DNA from: an uncultured Bacteroidia bacterium
GTDB lineage: Bacteria > Bacteroidota > Bacteroidia > Bacteroidales > ML635J-15
Assembly (NCBI GenBank): GCA_902776565.1
Contig: CACYQN010000026.1
Span: 1 to 34,375, forward strand
Direction: 5' to 3'
DNA length: 34,375 nt
Shown here one piece after another: positions 5,683 to 12,858 of the stretch. The notes beneath the pieces were generated by a model. The model was not told where the DNA came from. It was given only the letters and a program-made list of their open reading frames with translations, and did not search any database. Positions within the stretch are counted from its first letter, which is position 1. Every line of letters starts with the position of its first letter. The translations under genes were made by a program, and so were the position numbers.

Positions 5683-7183
5683 TGTGCTGTCTATATTGTT
5701 GTGGAATCGGGAGGTTGGTCGCATATATTGGGACAAGAAACTTTCGAGGGCAGTGTTTGAGTACAATCAGGCATTCATAAGTGCAGGAATCGACATTGCT
5801 CCGTTGAGTGCATCTATTCATAGTGTTGCTGCTGCTCGTCCCATATTGGGAAGCAGTGAACCTGTTTATCAGGGGTTGCCGCCGTTTATTGCCGATTCGT
5901 TGCCGGATAAATGGGGAAGTTTGGTGTTTGAATGCTGGGCAAAGGAGAATAACATTCGTTCGAAGGATATTACGCCGGTTGATAAATTGGCCTATATAGG
6001 TAGTCGGGGAATGGGGGCTTTGGAGTTTCGTCCGGCGGTAGGGTTGTCTGCTGTTCCTGGCGAGTTGGCATTGTCTAGTTTGTATTCGTTGGCGCAACGT
6101 ATTTTCGAAGAGCGGATGGACGTTATGGTTTTGCCCGAAGAGTCGTTGACACTGCAAAGTCTATATTCTATAGGAACATCTGCTGGAGGAAAGCATCCGA
6201 AAGCCATCATTGCGATTCATAACGAGACGCAAGAAATACGTTCCGGTCAGATTGATTTTGGTGCAGATTACACTTATTATATATTAAAGTTCGCTGAGAC
6301 TGATTGGTTCCCATATACATTGGTCGAACAGGCATACTACGAGATGGCAAAAGCTATAGGTATAAGGATGATGCCGTCTCGGTTGGTTGAGATTGATGGA
6401 AATAAGCATTTCTTGACAGAGCGGTTCGACAGGCAGGAAGGGAAAAGAATCCATACGCAGACTTTGGCTGCGATGAGTCCCGCCGCGGATAGTTACGAGG
6501 ATTTGATGCGTGTGTCGCGTATGCTTCAGATACCGCAGTGCGAGCAAGACGAGTTGTTTATGCGCATGGTGTTTAATGTGTTTGGTGGAAATGTTGACGA
6601 CCATCAGAAGAACTTCTCATTCCAGATGGCAGAGAATGGAGAGTGGCATATAGCTCCAGCCTATGACATGACTTTTACATCCAATCCGGAAACATCTGGT
6701 TATGAGAATAATCATTGCCTGTCAGTTGGTGGTAAATTGGCGGATATAACAGAAAGCGACTTGCTCCGTTTTGCAGCGGATAATAGTATAGGAAGGGCTC
6801 AGGGTAAGATTGATAAGGTTTGTCGTGTGCTGTCCGAATGTTGGTCTTATCTCAAAGCTCAAGGCGTAGATGATTACTGGGCAGACAAGATAGAAGAGTA
6901 TCTGGCAGGTTTGTTGCCTGAGAGGTATATTGGAGGTATGACGCATTATATGCAGACGCCAGTCCCCGATTATATGACATCTGACGGTCGTGCGATTAGT
7001 GATGTGCAGTGGAGGATGACGCGTAAACGTGATATTCAGTTGTGTGCAAAAGTGGATGGCGAATACAAGCGGTATGTGTTTGGTGCAAATAGTTCATTGG
7101 CGCGCAAGATTATGGATGCTGGATGGAAACACATGTCTGCAGAAATGACGCAAAGGTATGTAGATGAATTCTTGATTAAATAG
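5672..7183 (+). CDS. hipA: HipA-type serine/threonine kinase toxin
   Basis: A 503-residue HipA-family kinase, longer than the classical E. coli HipA of about 440 residues. An N-terminal HipA_1-type domain (about residues 5-100, LSILLWNREVGRIYWDKKLS) precedes the kinase core. Visible motifs are the P-loop-like TSAGGKHPKA (about 170-180), LTERFDR, the catalytic GNVDDHQKNFSF (about 305-316) and the metal-binding PAYDMTF (about 330). In known systems HipA phosphorylates a tRNA synthetase (GltX in E. coli) and arrests growth; the target here is unknown. I chose the ATG at 5672; a GTG at 5663 would add three residues. Either start overlaps hipB, implying coupled translation. The last 70 or so residues (after about 430) extend beyond the canonical core. 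All catalytic motifs are intact, so the toxin is probably active. Confidence 0.92.
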   Translation: MQNNVLSILLWNREVGRIYWDKKLSRAVFEYNQAFISAGIDIAPLSASIHSVAAARPILGSSEPVYQGLPPFIADSLPDKWGSLVFECWAKENNIRSKDITPVDKLAYIGSRGMGALEFRPAVGLSAVPGELALSSLYSLAQRIFEERMDVMVLPEESLTLQSLYSIGTSAGGKHPKAIIAIHNETQEIRSGQIDFGADYTYYILKFAETDWFPYTLVEQAYYEMAKAIGIRMMPSRLVEIDGNKHFLTERFDRQEGKRIHTQTLAAMSPAADSYEDLMRVSRMLQIPQCEQDELFMRMVFNVFGGNVDDHQKNFSFQMAENGEWHIAPAYDMTFTSNPETSGYENNHCLSVGGKLADITESDLLRFAADNSIGRAQGKIDKVCRVLSECWSYLKAQGVDDYWADKIEEYLAGLLPERYIGGMTHYMQTPVPDYMTSDGRAISDVQWRMTRKRDIQLCAKVDGEYKRYVFGANSSLARKIMDAGWKHMSAEMTQRYVDEFLIK

Positions 7184-7206
7184 AATGGCGCGTCAAACGC
7201 AAGCGT

Positions 7207-7266
7207 AATGATTTATACAATAAATATCGGTAACCCAGTAGCGACGCAATGCTTTGCGTCGATGTT
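7207..7266 (+). repeat. 60-bp direct repeat, right copy flanking hipBA
   Basis: Matches 5166-5225 at 59 of 60 positions; the one change (A to T) breaks the central palindrome at 7253. The repeat begins 23 bases after the hipA stop codon. Confidence 0.92.
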
Positions 7267-7277
7267 CAAAATAATTC

Positions 7278-7322
7278 TCCATTGTCCATTATCCATTGTC
7301 CATTGTCCATTGTCAATTGTTC
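7278..7322. repeat. Simple repeat TCCATTGTC/ATTATCCATT, left of the AbiE pair
   Basis: Tandem variants of CCATTGTCCATTATCCATTG. A 23-bp stretch (7278-7300) recurs exactly at 9122-9144, so the AbiE-type operon lies between direct repeats. The same element, inverted, is at 4710-4772. Confidence 0.78.
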
Positions 7323-7333
7323 ATTTGTTCGTA

Positions 7334-7364
7334 TTTGCCGGAATAAAAATATTTCTTATTTTTG
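7334..7364 (+). promoter_or_regulatory. Promoter of the AbiE-type operon
   Basis: TTTG (7334-7337), 19 bp, TATTTTTG (7357-7364). The start codon is at 7428, leaving a leader of roughly 55-60 nt. Confidence 0.68.
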
Positions 7365-7427
7365 CAAGTCAATTTATTTACGTAAAAAACTTGACTTTTT
7401 TTAGTTTTTTGTATTCTGAATTATGAT

Positions 7428-8147
7428 ATGCAAAATATTGATTTAGTTAGAAATAAGATAAATAGGTTTAGGGCTGGATATGTTTTTACATCATCCGATT
7501 TCTATGATGTTGTGAAAAGTCCTTCAGTTGTGAGTAGGATACTCAATAAAATGGTTCGCGATGGTGAGATAAGGAAATTGTCAAAGGGTAAATACGATAA
7601 GCCGAAGCAATCTGTATTTGGAATTATGCCTCCATCAAGTGATTGGTTGTTACGCGAATTTTTGTATAAGGGGAAATCAATAATCGGATACATTACAGGA
7701 ACTCGCGCTTTTGCACAAATGGGGCTTACTACACAAATATCTTCTGCATATCATATTGGCACTAATACGTATCGACGTGCTATAATGCGAGGCGAAAACA
7801 AAATAAATTTTGTGTTACAACATAATGTAATTACAAGGAATAACGTGCATTTGTTACAATTGTTGGATGCGATAAGATTTATTCGTCATATTCCGGCAAC
7901 GACACCTGATGCTGCAATTGCGGTTATAAAGAATATATTGGCCGCGCTGAATATAAAAGAGCGAAAAGATATTGCCCGTCTTGCGTTGTCATATACAAGT
8001 TCGGTGCGAGCCGTGCTGGGTGCGCTGTTGGAGTGCATTGGCGACGATGCTGGGTCATTGAAAAAGTCGCTAAATGCAGCAACTGTGTATAAATTGGGTA
8101 TTTCCGAAAATGCCTTGCCTAATGCTAAAGAATGGAGGATTGTATGA
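7428..8147 (+). CDS. AbiEi-type antitoxin (DUF6088 family)
   Basis: A 239-residue protein. Residues about 1-60 (INRFRAGYVFTSSDFYDVVK, SVVSRILNKMVRDGEIRKLS, KGKY) form a winged helix typical of AbiEi/DUF6088 antitoxins. The central YITGTRAFAQMGLTTQISSA matches the conserved GxxAxxxLGLT block of the family. In known type IV systems the antitoxin represses the operon and counteracts the AbiEii nucleotidyltransferase without binding it. It overlaps the toxin gene by 4 bp (ATGA at 8144-8147), as usual for these pairs, and has its own promoter at 7334-7364. It sits in the island that separates wzm from wzt. Confidence 0.85.
   Translation: MQNIDLVRNKINRFRAGYVFTSSDFYDVVKSPSVVSRILNKMVRDGEIRKLSKGKYDKPKQSVFGIMPPSSDWLLREFLYKGKSIIGYITGTRAFAQMGLTTQISSAYHIGTNTYRRAIMRGENKINFVLQHNVITRNNVHLLQLLDAIRFIRHIPATTPDAAIAVIKNILAALNIKERKDIARLALSYTSSVRAVLGALLECIGDDAGSLKKSLNAATVYKLGISENALPNAKEWRIV
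8134..8138 (+). promoter_or_regulatory. Shine-Dalgarno sequence deciding the toxin start
   Basis: GGAGG ends 5 bases before the ATG at 8144. This favours 8144 over an in-frame upstream start at 8132, which would lie on the Shine-Dalgarno sequence itself. Confidence 0.65.
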
Positions 8148-9118
8148 ATTTGCATAAAAATAAAGAGCTTTTCTCGCAGGCTGTAGAAATGACTTCTCAG
8201 TATTTTCGTATAAAGCGCGAATTTGTTGAGAAGGACTATTGGATATGTAGAAGTCTTCAGCTGCTTGCTGCTGCTGATAAGGATTGTCATGCTGTTTTTA
8301 AAGGAGGAACAAGTTTGACAAAAGCCTATGGTATAGGTTCCAGATTCTCGGAAGATATTGATATTGCAATTGCAAATTCGGAGCAAATGACAGGCAATCA
8401 ATTAAAGACCATAATAAAAAAGACTGCTCATATCATGTCTTGGGAATTGGAGGAAATTCCCAAAGTCGGTTTGACAAGTAAAGGGTCTCATTATTATAAA
8501 GCTTTTTTTGCGTATCCTACAATCTCAGATATACCTAATGCCTCAAATGCATTCAAACATGGTGAGATTCTTTTGGAAATAAATTCATTTGCAAATCCCT
8601 ATCCTTGTGAAACGCGGCAAATAAATAGTTTTGTAACAGATTTTCTGAATGCGAAAAATCGGCAGGATATAATTGTGGATTATGAAATGCAATCGTTCAA
8701 CATGACTGTGCTTGATAGGCGAAGAACTATGACAGAGAAGTTAGTTTCGCTCGTTAGGTGTTCAATGGGTGACGATTATATTGTCGATTTGAATGCTCAT
8801 ATACGTCATTTCTATGATTTATATTATCTGTCAAATGATGAGAAGTGCGTGAAATATATGCAAGGCATTGATTTTAATAAAGATTTCGAAGATTTGCTTA
8901 CCCACGATATGGTTACATTTCAGAGACCTGTCGGATGGCAAAAACGAGATATTGCAGAATCACCTTTACTTAAAGATTTTCGAGGAGTTTGGCAACGGCT
9001 GCAATCGTCATATCTGCGAGAACTGCCCGAATTGTCATATAAGGAAATACCTTCTGCAGATGATATTTTTCAAGCTATGGTAAGAATTATAGGTATAATA
9101 ACATCTCACCACAAATAA
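8144..9118 (+). CDS. AbiEii-type nucleotidyltransferase toxin
   Basis: A 324-residue member of the AbiEii/AbiGii nucleotidyltransferase toxin family (COG2253-like). The active-site block VFKGGTSLTKAYGIGSRFSE followed by DIDIAI (about residues 48-73) has the GGTSL and SEDID motifs expected of this polymerase-beta-like fold. A downstream basic region (ILEINSFANPYPCETRQI, DRRRTMTEKLVSLVR) is also typical. Known relatives add nucleotides to RNA, including tRNA acceptor ends, and arrest growth or abort phage infection. The start at 8144 is supported by a GGAGG and an ATGA overlap with the antitoxin. The pair lies between 23-bp direct repeats and ends only 58 bp before wzt. The catalytic motifs look intact. 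Confidence 0.88.
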   Translation: MNLHKNKELFSQAVEMTSQYFRIKREFVEKDYWICRSLQLLAAADKDCHAVFKGGTSLTKAYGIGSRFSEDIDIAIANSEQMTGNQLKTIIKKTAHIMSWELEEIPKVGLTSKGSHYYKAFFAYPTISDIPNASNAFKHGEILLEINSFANPYPCETRQINSFVTDFLNAKNRQDIIVDYEMQSFNMTVLDRRRTMTEKLVSLVRCSMGDDYIVDLNAHIRHFYDLYYLSNDEKCVKYMQGIDFNKDFEDLLTHDMVTFQRPVGWQKRDIAESPLLKDFRGVWQRLQSSYLRELPELSYKEIPSADDIFQAMVRIIGIITSHHK

Positions 9119-9165
9119 TTATCCATTGTCCATTATCCATTGTCAATTATCAATTATTAATTAAT
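9119..9165. repeat. Simple repeat ATTATCCATTGTC, right end of the wzm-wzt island
   Basis: Begins at the AbiEii stop codon and runs almost to the wzt start. It shares 23 exact bases with 7278-7300 and is inverted relative to 4710-4772. Its last part supplies the promoter elements of wzt. Confidence 0.75.
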
Positions 9166-9169
9166 TTTG
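9140..9169 (+). promoter_or_regulatory. Promoter for wzt built from the repeat
   Basis: TTG (9140-9142, inside the repeat), 19 bp, TAATTTTG (9162-9169). The wzt ATG starts at 9176, only 6 bases after the box, so a transcript from here would have almost no leader. Confidence 0.55.
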
Positions 9170-9175
9170 CCGTCT

Positions 9176-10456
9176 ATGTCAACAGCAATAAAAATAGAAA
9201 ACGTTTCGAAGCAATACCGTCTGGGTGTAATCTCGACGGGAACCTTGAGCCACGACCTGAATAGGTGGTGGACAACCAAAATTCTTCGTAAGGAAGACCC
9301 GTACCTTAAAATCGGTTCTGTGAACGACCGCTCCCAGAAAGCCGACAGTGAATATGTGTGGGCTTTGAAGGACATAAACATGGAAATAGAGCAGGGCGAT
9401 GTCGTCGGCATTATCGGCAAGAACGGTGCTGGCAAATCCACCTTGCTGAAGCTTCTTTCGCGTGTTACAAAGCCGACTACTGGCAGCATCAAGTATAAAG
9501 GTCGTATAGCCTCCCTCCTTGAAGTTGGCACAGGTTTCCATCCCGAAATGACTGGTCGCGAAAACATCTATATGAACGGAGCAATTATGGGTATGACCAA
9601 GCAGGAAATCACTCGCAAGCTCGACGAGATTGTTGATTTTTCTGGTTGCGAACGCTACATTGATACTCCAACAAAGCGTTATAGTAGCGGAATGACAGTT
9701 CGTCTCGGTTTCGCTATAGCCGCTCACCTAGAGCCAGAAATCCTTGTGGTCGATGAGGTCCTTGCTGTAGGCGATGCTGAATTTCAAAAGAAAGCTATTG
9801 GCAAGATGCAGGATGTAAGTAGGGGCGAAGGAAGGACGGTACTGTTTGTGAGCCATAATATGGCTGCGGTAAAGAGCCTTTGCAAAAGGGGTGTGATTCT
9901 GCAGAATGGTATGCTTGTTGATTCTGGTGATGTTGATACTATAGTTAGCCATTACTTAAAGGGTGATGGTAATATAGAGAATCATAAGGTTTGGAATGTT
10001 TCTGAAGTAAAGAAGGAAGGTTTTGAACTCTTGGAAATTGGTGTACGCAAGGTGGATGGTGATTATGGAGATGTTATGCGTGTTGACCAAGATGTAGAAA
10101 TCATCATTAAATATAGATTGAAAGAACCATATAAGCAATTTCATTTGACATTCCATTTCAAAAATGAACAGGGATATAAGATTTTTTCTTCATCAGGAGG
10201 AGGAAGGTGTATTCCATACGAACATAAAGTAGGGGAGTATGTGCAGATTTGTAGAATACCAGCGAATTTCTTGAATTGGGGCAACTATATGGTTGACATG
10301 TATGTTGTGAAAGACAGAAGCCGAGCTTTTTTTGTAGAAAATGATGTGGTATCTTTTACATTGGCAAATAGACAGGCAGCCTTAGGTTCGTGGATGGGCA
10401 GGGAGCCTGGTGATGTAAGACCGAAATTTGATTATACTGAAGAAAAAATTGGCTGA
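9176..10456 (+). CDS. wzt: ABC transporter ATPase with C-terminal glycan-binding domain (Wzt)
   Basis: A 426-residue ATPase of the Wzt/TagH class. It has Walker A GKNGAGKST (about 81-89), signature YSSGM (about 169), Walker B ILVVDEVLAVGD (about 189-200) and the switch histidine in FVSHNMAAV (about 227). Residues about 260-420 form a beta-rich extension typical of Wzt_C, which in E. coli O8/O9a recognises the finished polysaccharide end and so limits what is exported. I chose ATG 9176; an upstream TTG at 9167 lies within the promoter -7 box. It is the partner of wzm at 3873. By eye the ATPase half is clearly richer in GC than the half after about 9860, consistent with an exchanged glycan-binding domain. 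Downstream genes follow within 3-8 bp. Confidence 0.93.
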   Translation: MSTAIKIENVSKQYRLGVISTGTLSHDLNRWWTTKILRKEDPYLKIGSVNDRSQKADSEYVWALKDINMEIEQGDVVGIIGKNGAGKSTLLKLLSRVTKPTTGSIKYKGRIASLLEVGTGFHPEMTGRENIYMNGAIMGMTKQEITRKLDEIVDFSGCERYIDTPTKRYSSGMTVRLGFAIAAHLEPEILVVDEVLAVGDAEFQKKAIGKMQDVSRGEGRTVLFVSHNMAAVKSLCKRGVILQNGMLVDSGDVDTIVSHYLKGDGNIENHKVWNVSEVKKEGFELLEIGVRKVDGDYGDVMRVDQDVEIIIKYRLKEPYKQFHLTFHFKNEQGYKIFSSSGGGRCIPYEHKVGEYVQICRIPANFLNWGNYMVDMYVVKDRSRAFFVENDVVSFTLANRQAALGSWMGREPGDVRPKFDYTEEKIG

Positions 10457-10458
10457 CA

Positions 10459-11832
10459 ATGATTCTTAGATCACTTTTAACAGAACACAATCCATTTAAC
10501 TCCACCGATGAAATCAAGCAGTGGATAAAACGGTGCAATGAGGAGGTTAGCGTTTCTATAAAGCAAATTCCTTTTGCTGAAATGGAGAAGTGGTATGCCA
10601 AGGAAGATGGCAGTCTCCATCATGAATCTGGAAAATTCTTTTCGATAAATGGAATAGATGTTAATGCTGAATATGAACGGAAGTTGCATTGGAGGCAACC
10701 GATAATTTTCCAGCCAGAGGTTGGGTATCTTGGTATTCTGACAAAAGAGATAGATGGTGTCTTGTATTTTTTGATGCAGGCAAAAATAGAACCAGGTAAT
10801 GTAAATTGTGTACAAATTTCCCCAACTTTGCAGGCAACAAAAAGCAATTACTGTAGGGTTCACGAAGGGAAAAGTCCGAACTATCTGGAATACTTTGTAA
10901 ATGCCAAGCCTCACGAAATAATACTCGACCAGTTGCAGTCGGAACAAGGGGCTCGGTTCTTGCGCAAGAGGAATAGAAACATAATCATTAAGGTTGACAA
11001 GGATGTTCCGTTGTTGCCAGATTACAAGTGGATGACATTAGGCCAGCTAAAAAGTTTGATGCGTTGCGACAACTTGGTCAATATGGATACAAGGACTGTG
11101 CTTTCGGGTCTGAAAATTAGCGATTTCGTTTCTCCGCTTGACAGTTTTGAAGGAATGTCGGATTTCGGCAAGGACATGATGCTTTCTTCGAAGACAAACC
11201 ATAGTTTGATAAGTACACAGGGGCATTTGTCGTGGTTGACTTCGTTGAAATCAAAATACGATATAATTGTAGAGAAATGTCCTATTATCGGAATGGAAGG
11301 CTGGCAAAAGACAGATACCGAGATTTCGCGTCCTGATGGTAAGTATTTCAAGGTTATAGGCGTAAATGTAAAGATTGAAAACCGTGAAGTAAAATCGTGG
11401 TGTCAGCCATTGATTCAACCGATGCAACAGGGATTGTGCGCGTACATTATTAAGAAGATAAATGGTGTGTATCATTTCCTTGTGCAGGCAAAGATGGAGT
11501 GTGGGAACTTTGATATTCTTGAACTTGCGCCTACGGTGCAGTGCCTTACGGGAAATGTCTATGGCAGTGATGCAAAGCCGCCTTTTGCCGATTATGTGCT
11601 TAATGCTAGGCCCGAGCAGATAATATTTGATACCTTGCAGTCGGAGGAAGGCGGAAGATTCTTTAGGGAACAGAATAGAAACCTTATTGTTGAGGCTGAT
11701 GAAAATTTTGACATGAATCTTCCTGAAAGATATACTTGGATGACCTTGAGGCAGATATACAAATTCCTGAGGTTTAACAATTACTTGAATATACAGTCAC
11801 GAAGCTTGATTTCAACGCTGAATTATAAGTAG
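10459..11832 (+). CDS. NDP-hexose 2,3-dehydratase family protein
   Basis: A 457-residue protein with the two-repeat layout of the NDP-hexose 2,3-dehydratase family (EvaA/TylX3-like), about the family's normal length. The two halves (about 1-225 and 245-457) repeat the same blocks: FLMQAKIEPGN and FLVQAKMECGN, LDQLQSEQGARFLRKRNRN and FDTLQSEEGGRFFREQNRN, and WMTLGQLKSLMR and WMTLRQIYKFLR. Known members remove water from NDP-4-keto-6-deoxyglucose, the first step to 2,6-dideoxysugars. It begins 3 bp after wzt and is followed 8 bp later by a Gfo/Idh oxidoreductase, exactly the enzyme needed to reduce the unstable 3-keto product. Its substrate should be dTDP-4-keto-6-deoxyglucose, but rmlA/rmlB are not in the window. 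Confidence 0.87.
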   Translation: MILRSLLTEHNPFNSTDEIKQWIKRCNEEVSVSIKQIPFAEMEKWYAKEDGSLHHESGKFFSINGIDVNAEYERKLHWRQPIIFQPEVGYLGILTKEIDGVLYFLMQAKIEPGNVNCVQISPTLQATKSNYCRVHEGKSPNYLEYFVNAKPHEIILDQLQSEQGARFLRKRNRNIIIKVDKDVPLLPDYKWMTLGQLKSLMRCDNLVNMDTRTVLSGLKISDFVSPLDSFEGMSDFGKDMMLSSKTNHSLISTQGHLSWLTSLKSKYDIIVEKCPIIGMEGWQKTDTEISRPDGKYFKVIGVNVKIENREVKSWCQPLIQPMQQGLCAYIIKKINGVYHFLVQAKMECGNFDILELAPTVQCLTGNVYGSDAKPPFADYVLNARPEQIIFDTLQSEEGGRFFREQNRNLIVEADENFDMNLPERYTWMTLRQIYKFLRFNNYLNIQSRSLISTLNYK

Positions 11833-11839
11833 AGCAGAG

Positions 11840-12823
11840 ATGGGAAACACTAAAATATATAACATTGGCATATTAGGATGCGCAAACATCGCAACAAGGT
11901 CGCTAATACCCGCATTCGATGCCTGCGATAGGTATAAGGTTTATGCAATTGCAAGCCGAAGCCTTGAAAAGGCCCAGTTTGTTGCAGAAAAATACAAATG
12001 CAAGGCTTACGGAAGTTACGATGAACTTGTGGCAGACAATAACATAGATGCTGTTTATATGCCGTTGCCAACTGGACTTCATTACGAGTGGGGCAAAAAG
12101 GTTCTTTTGGCGGGAAAGCATTTGCTTAGCGAAAAGTCGTTGGCTTGTTCGTATGATGAGGTAAAGGAATTGGTAGATATTGCCAGAGAAAAGCATTTGC
12201 TAGTAATGGAAAATTTCCAGTTCCGTTTCCATACGCAGACACAATGGGTTCGTGATGTAATCGCTTCTGGCAAACTTGGTGAAGTGCGTTGCTTCCGCAG
12301 TTCTTTTGGTTTTCCTCCGTTCAAGGATGCCGGCAATATAAGGTATAGCAAAAATCTTGGTGGGGGAGCCTTGTTGGATGCTGGAGCATATACAGTCAAA
12401 AGTATGAAGGTTATCCTTCCCAATGAGAATTTCAAATACAAGTCATCTACTGTGGTTACGCCTGGTGGTAGCGAGGTCGATATATATGGCGGAGCATATT
12501 TTGAAAGTGGCAATGGCGTAGTTGCAGAACTGGCATACGGTTTCGACAATTATTATCAGTGCGGATTCGAAATTTGGGGAAGCAAAGGCAAGTTGACATC
12601 CACAAGGGCATATACGGCACCGGCAAATTTATCTCCAAAGGTTATCATAGAAACGGCAGACGATGGCAGGAAAGAATTTGAACTTTCCTCGTGCGACCAT
12701 TTTGCTGAGGTCGTGAAATATTTTGCAGAATGTGTTGACTGTGGCGATTTTGAAGATGAGTACAACCAGAGCTTGTTGCAGGCAAAGATGCTGAATGAAA
12801 TGAAAGTCGGCTCTAAAAAATGA
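11840..12823 (+). CDS. Gfo/Idh/MocA oxidoreductase, probable NDP-sugar 3-ketoreductase
   Basis: A 327-residue NAD(P)-dependent oxidoreductase. The N-terminal Rossmann fold shows GILGCANIATRSLIPAF (about 10-26) and AIASRSLEKAQFVAEKY. The EKP motif of the family appears as LLSEKSLACS, with the catalytic Lys kept and Pro replaced by Ser. GGGALLDAGAYTV is the family's usual substrate-domain block. Its closest functional parallels are the 3-ketoreductases that follow the 2,3-dehydratase in 2,6-dideoxysugar pathways (KijD10 type). The adjacent dehydratase (8 bp upstream) and aminotransferase (35 bp downstream) fit that role. Stereochemistry at C3 cannot be predicted from the sequence. Confidence 0.85.
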   Translation: MGNTKIYNIGILGCANIATRSLIPAFDACDRYKVYAIASRSLEKAQFVAEKYKCKAYGSYDELVADNNIDAVYMPLPTGLHYEWGKKVLLAGKHLLSEKSLACSYDEVKELVDIAREKHLLVMENFQFRFHTQTQWVRDVIASGKLGEVRCFRSSFGFPPFKDAGNIRYSKNLGGGALLDAGAYTVKSMKVILPNENFKYKSSTVVTPGGSEVDIYGGAYFESGNGVVAELAYGFDNYYQCGFEIWGSKGKLTSTRAYTAPANLSPKVIIETADDGRKEFELSSCDHFAEVVKYFAECVDCGDFEDEYNQSLLQAKMLNEMKVGSKK

Positions 12824-12824
12824 T

Positions 12825-12832
12825 TAACTTTG
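12825..12832 (+). promoter_or_regulatory. Possible -7 box before the aminotransferase gene
   Basis: TAACTTTG matches TAnnTTTG, 26 bp before the ATG at 12859, but no TTG lies at the right distance upstream. An internal promoter is possible but weakly supported. Confidence 0.25.
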
Positions 12833-12858
12833 CAAGGATTTATTGATAAAAAGATTTT

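Noticed and set aside
12825..12832. Complete promoter before the aminotransferase
   Set aside because: Only the -7 box is present; the -33 position has no TTG, so it is kept as a weak site only.
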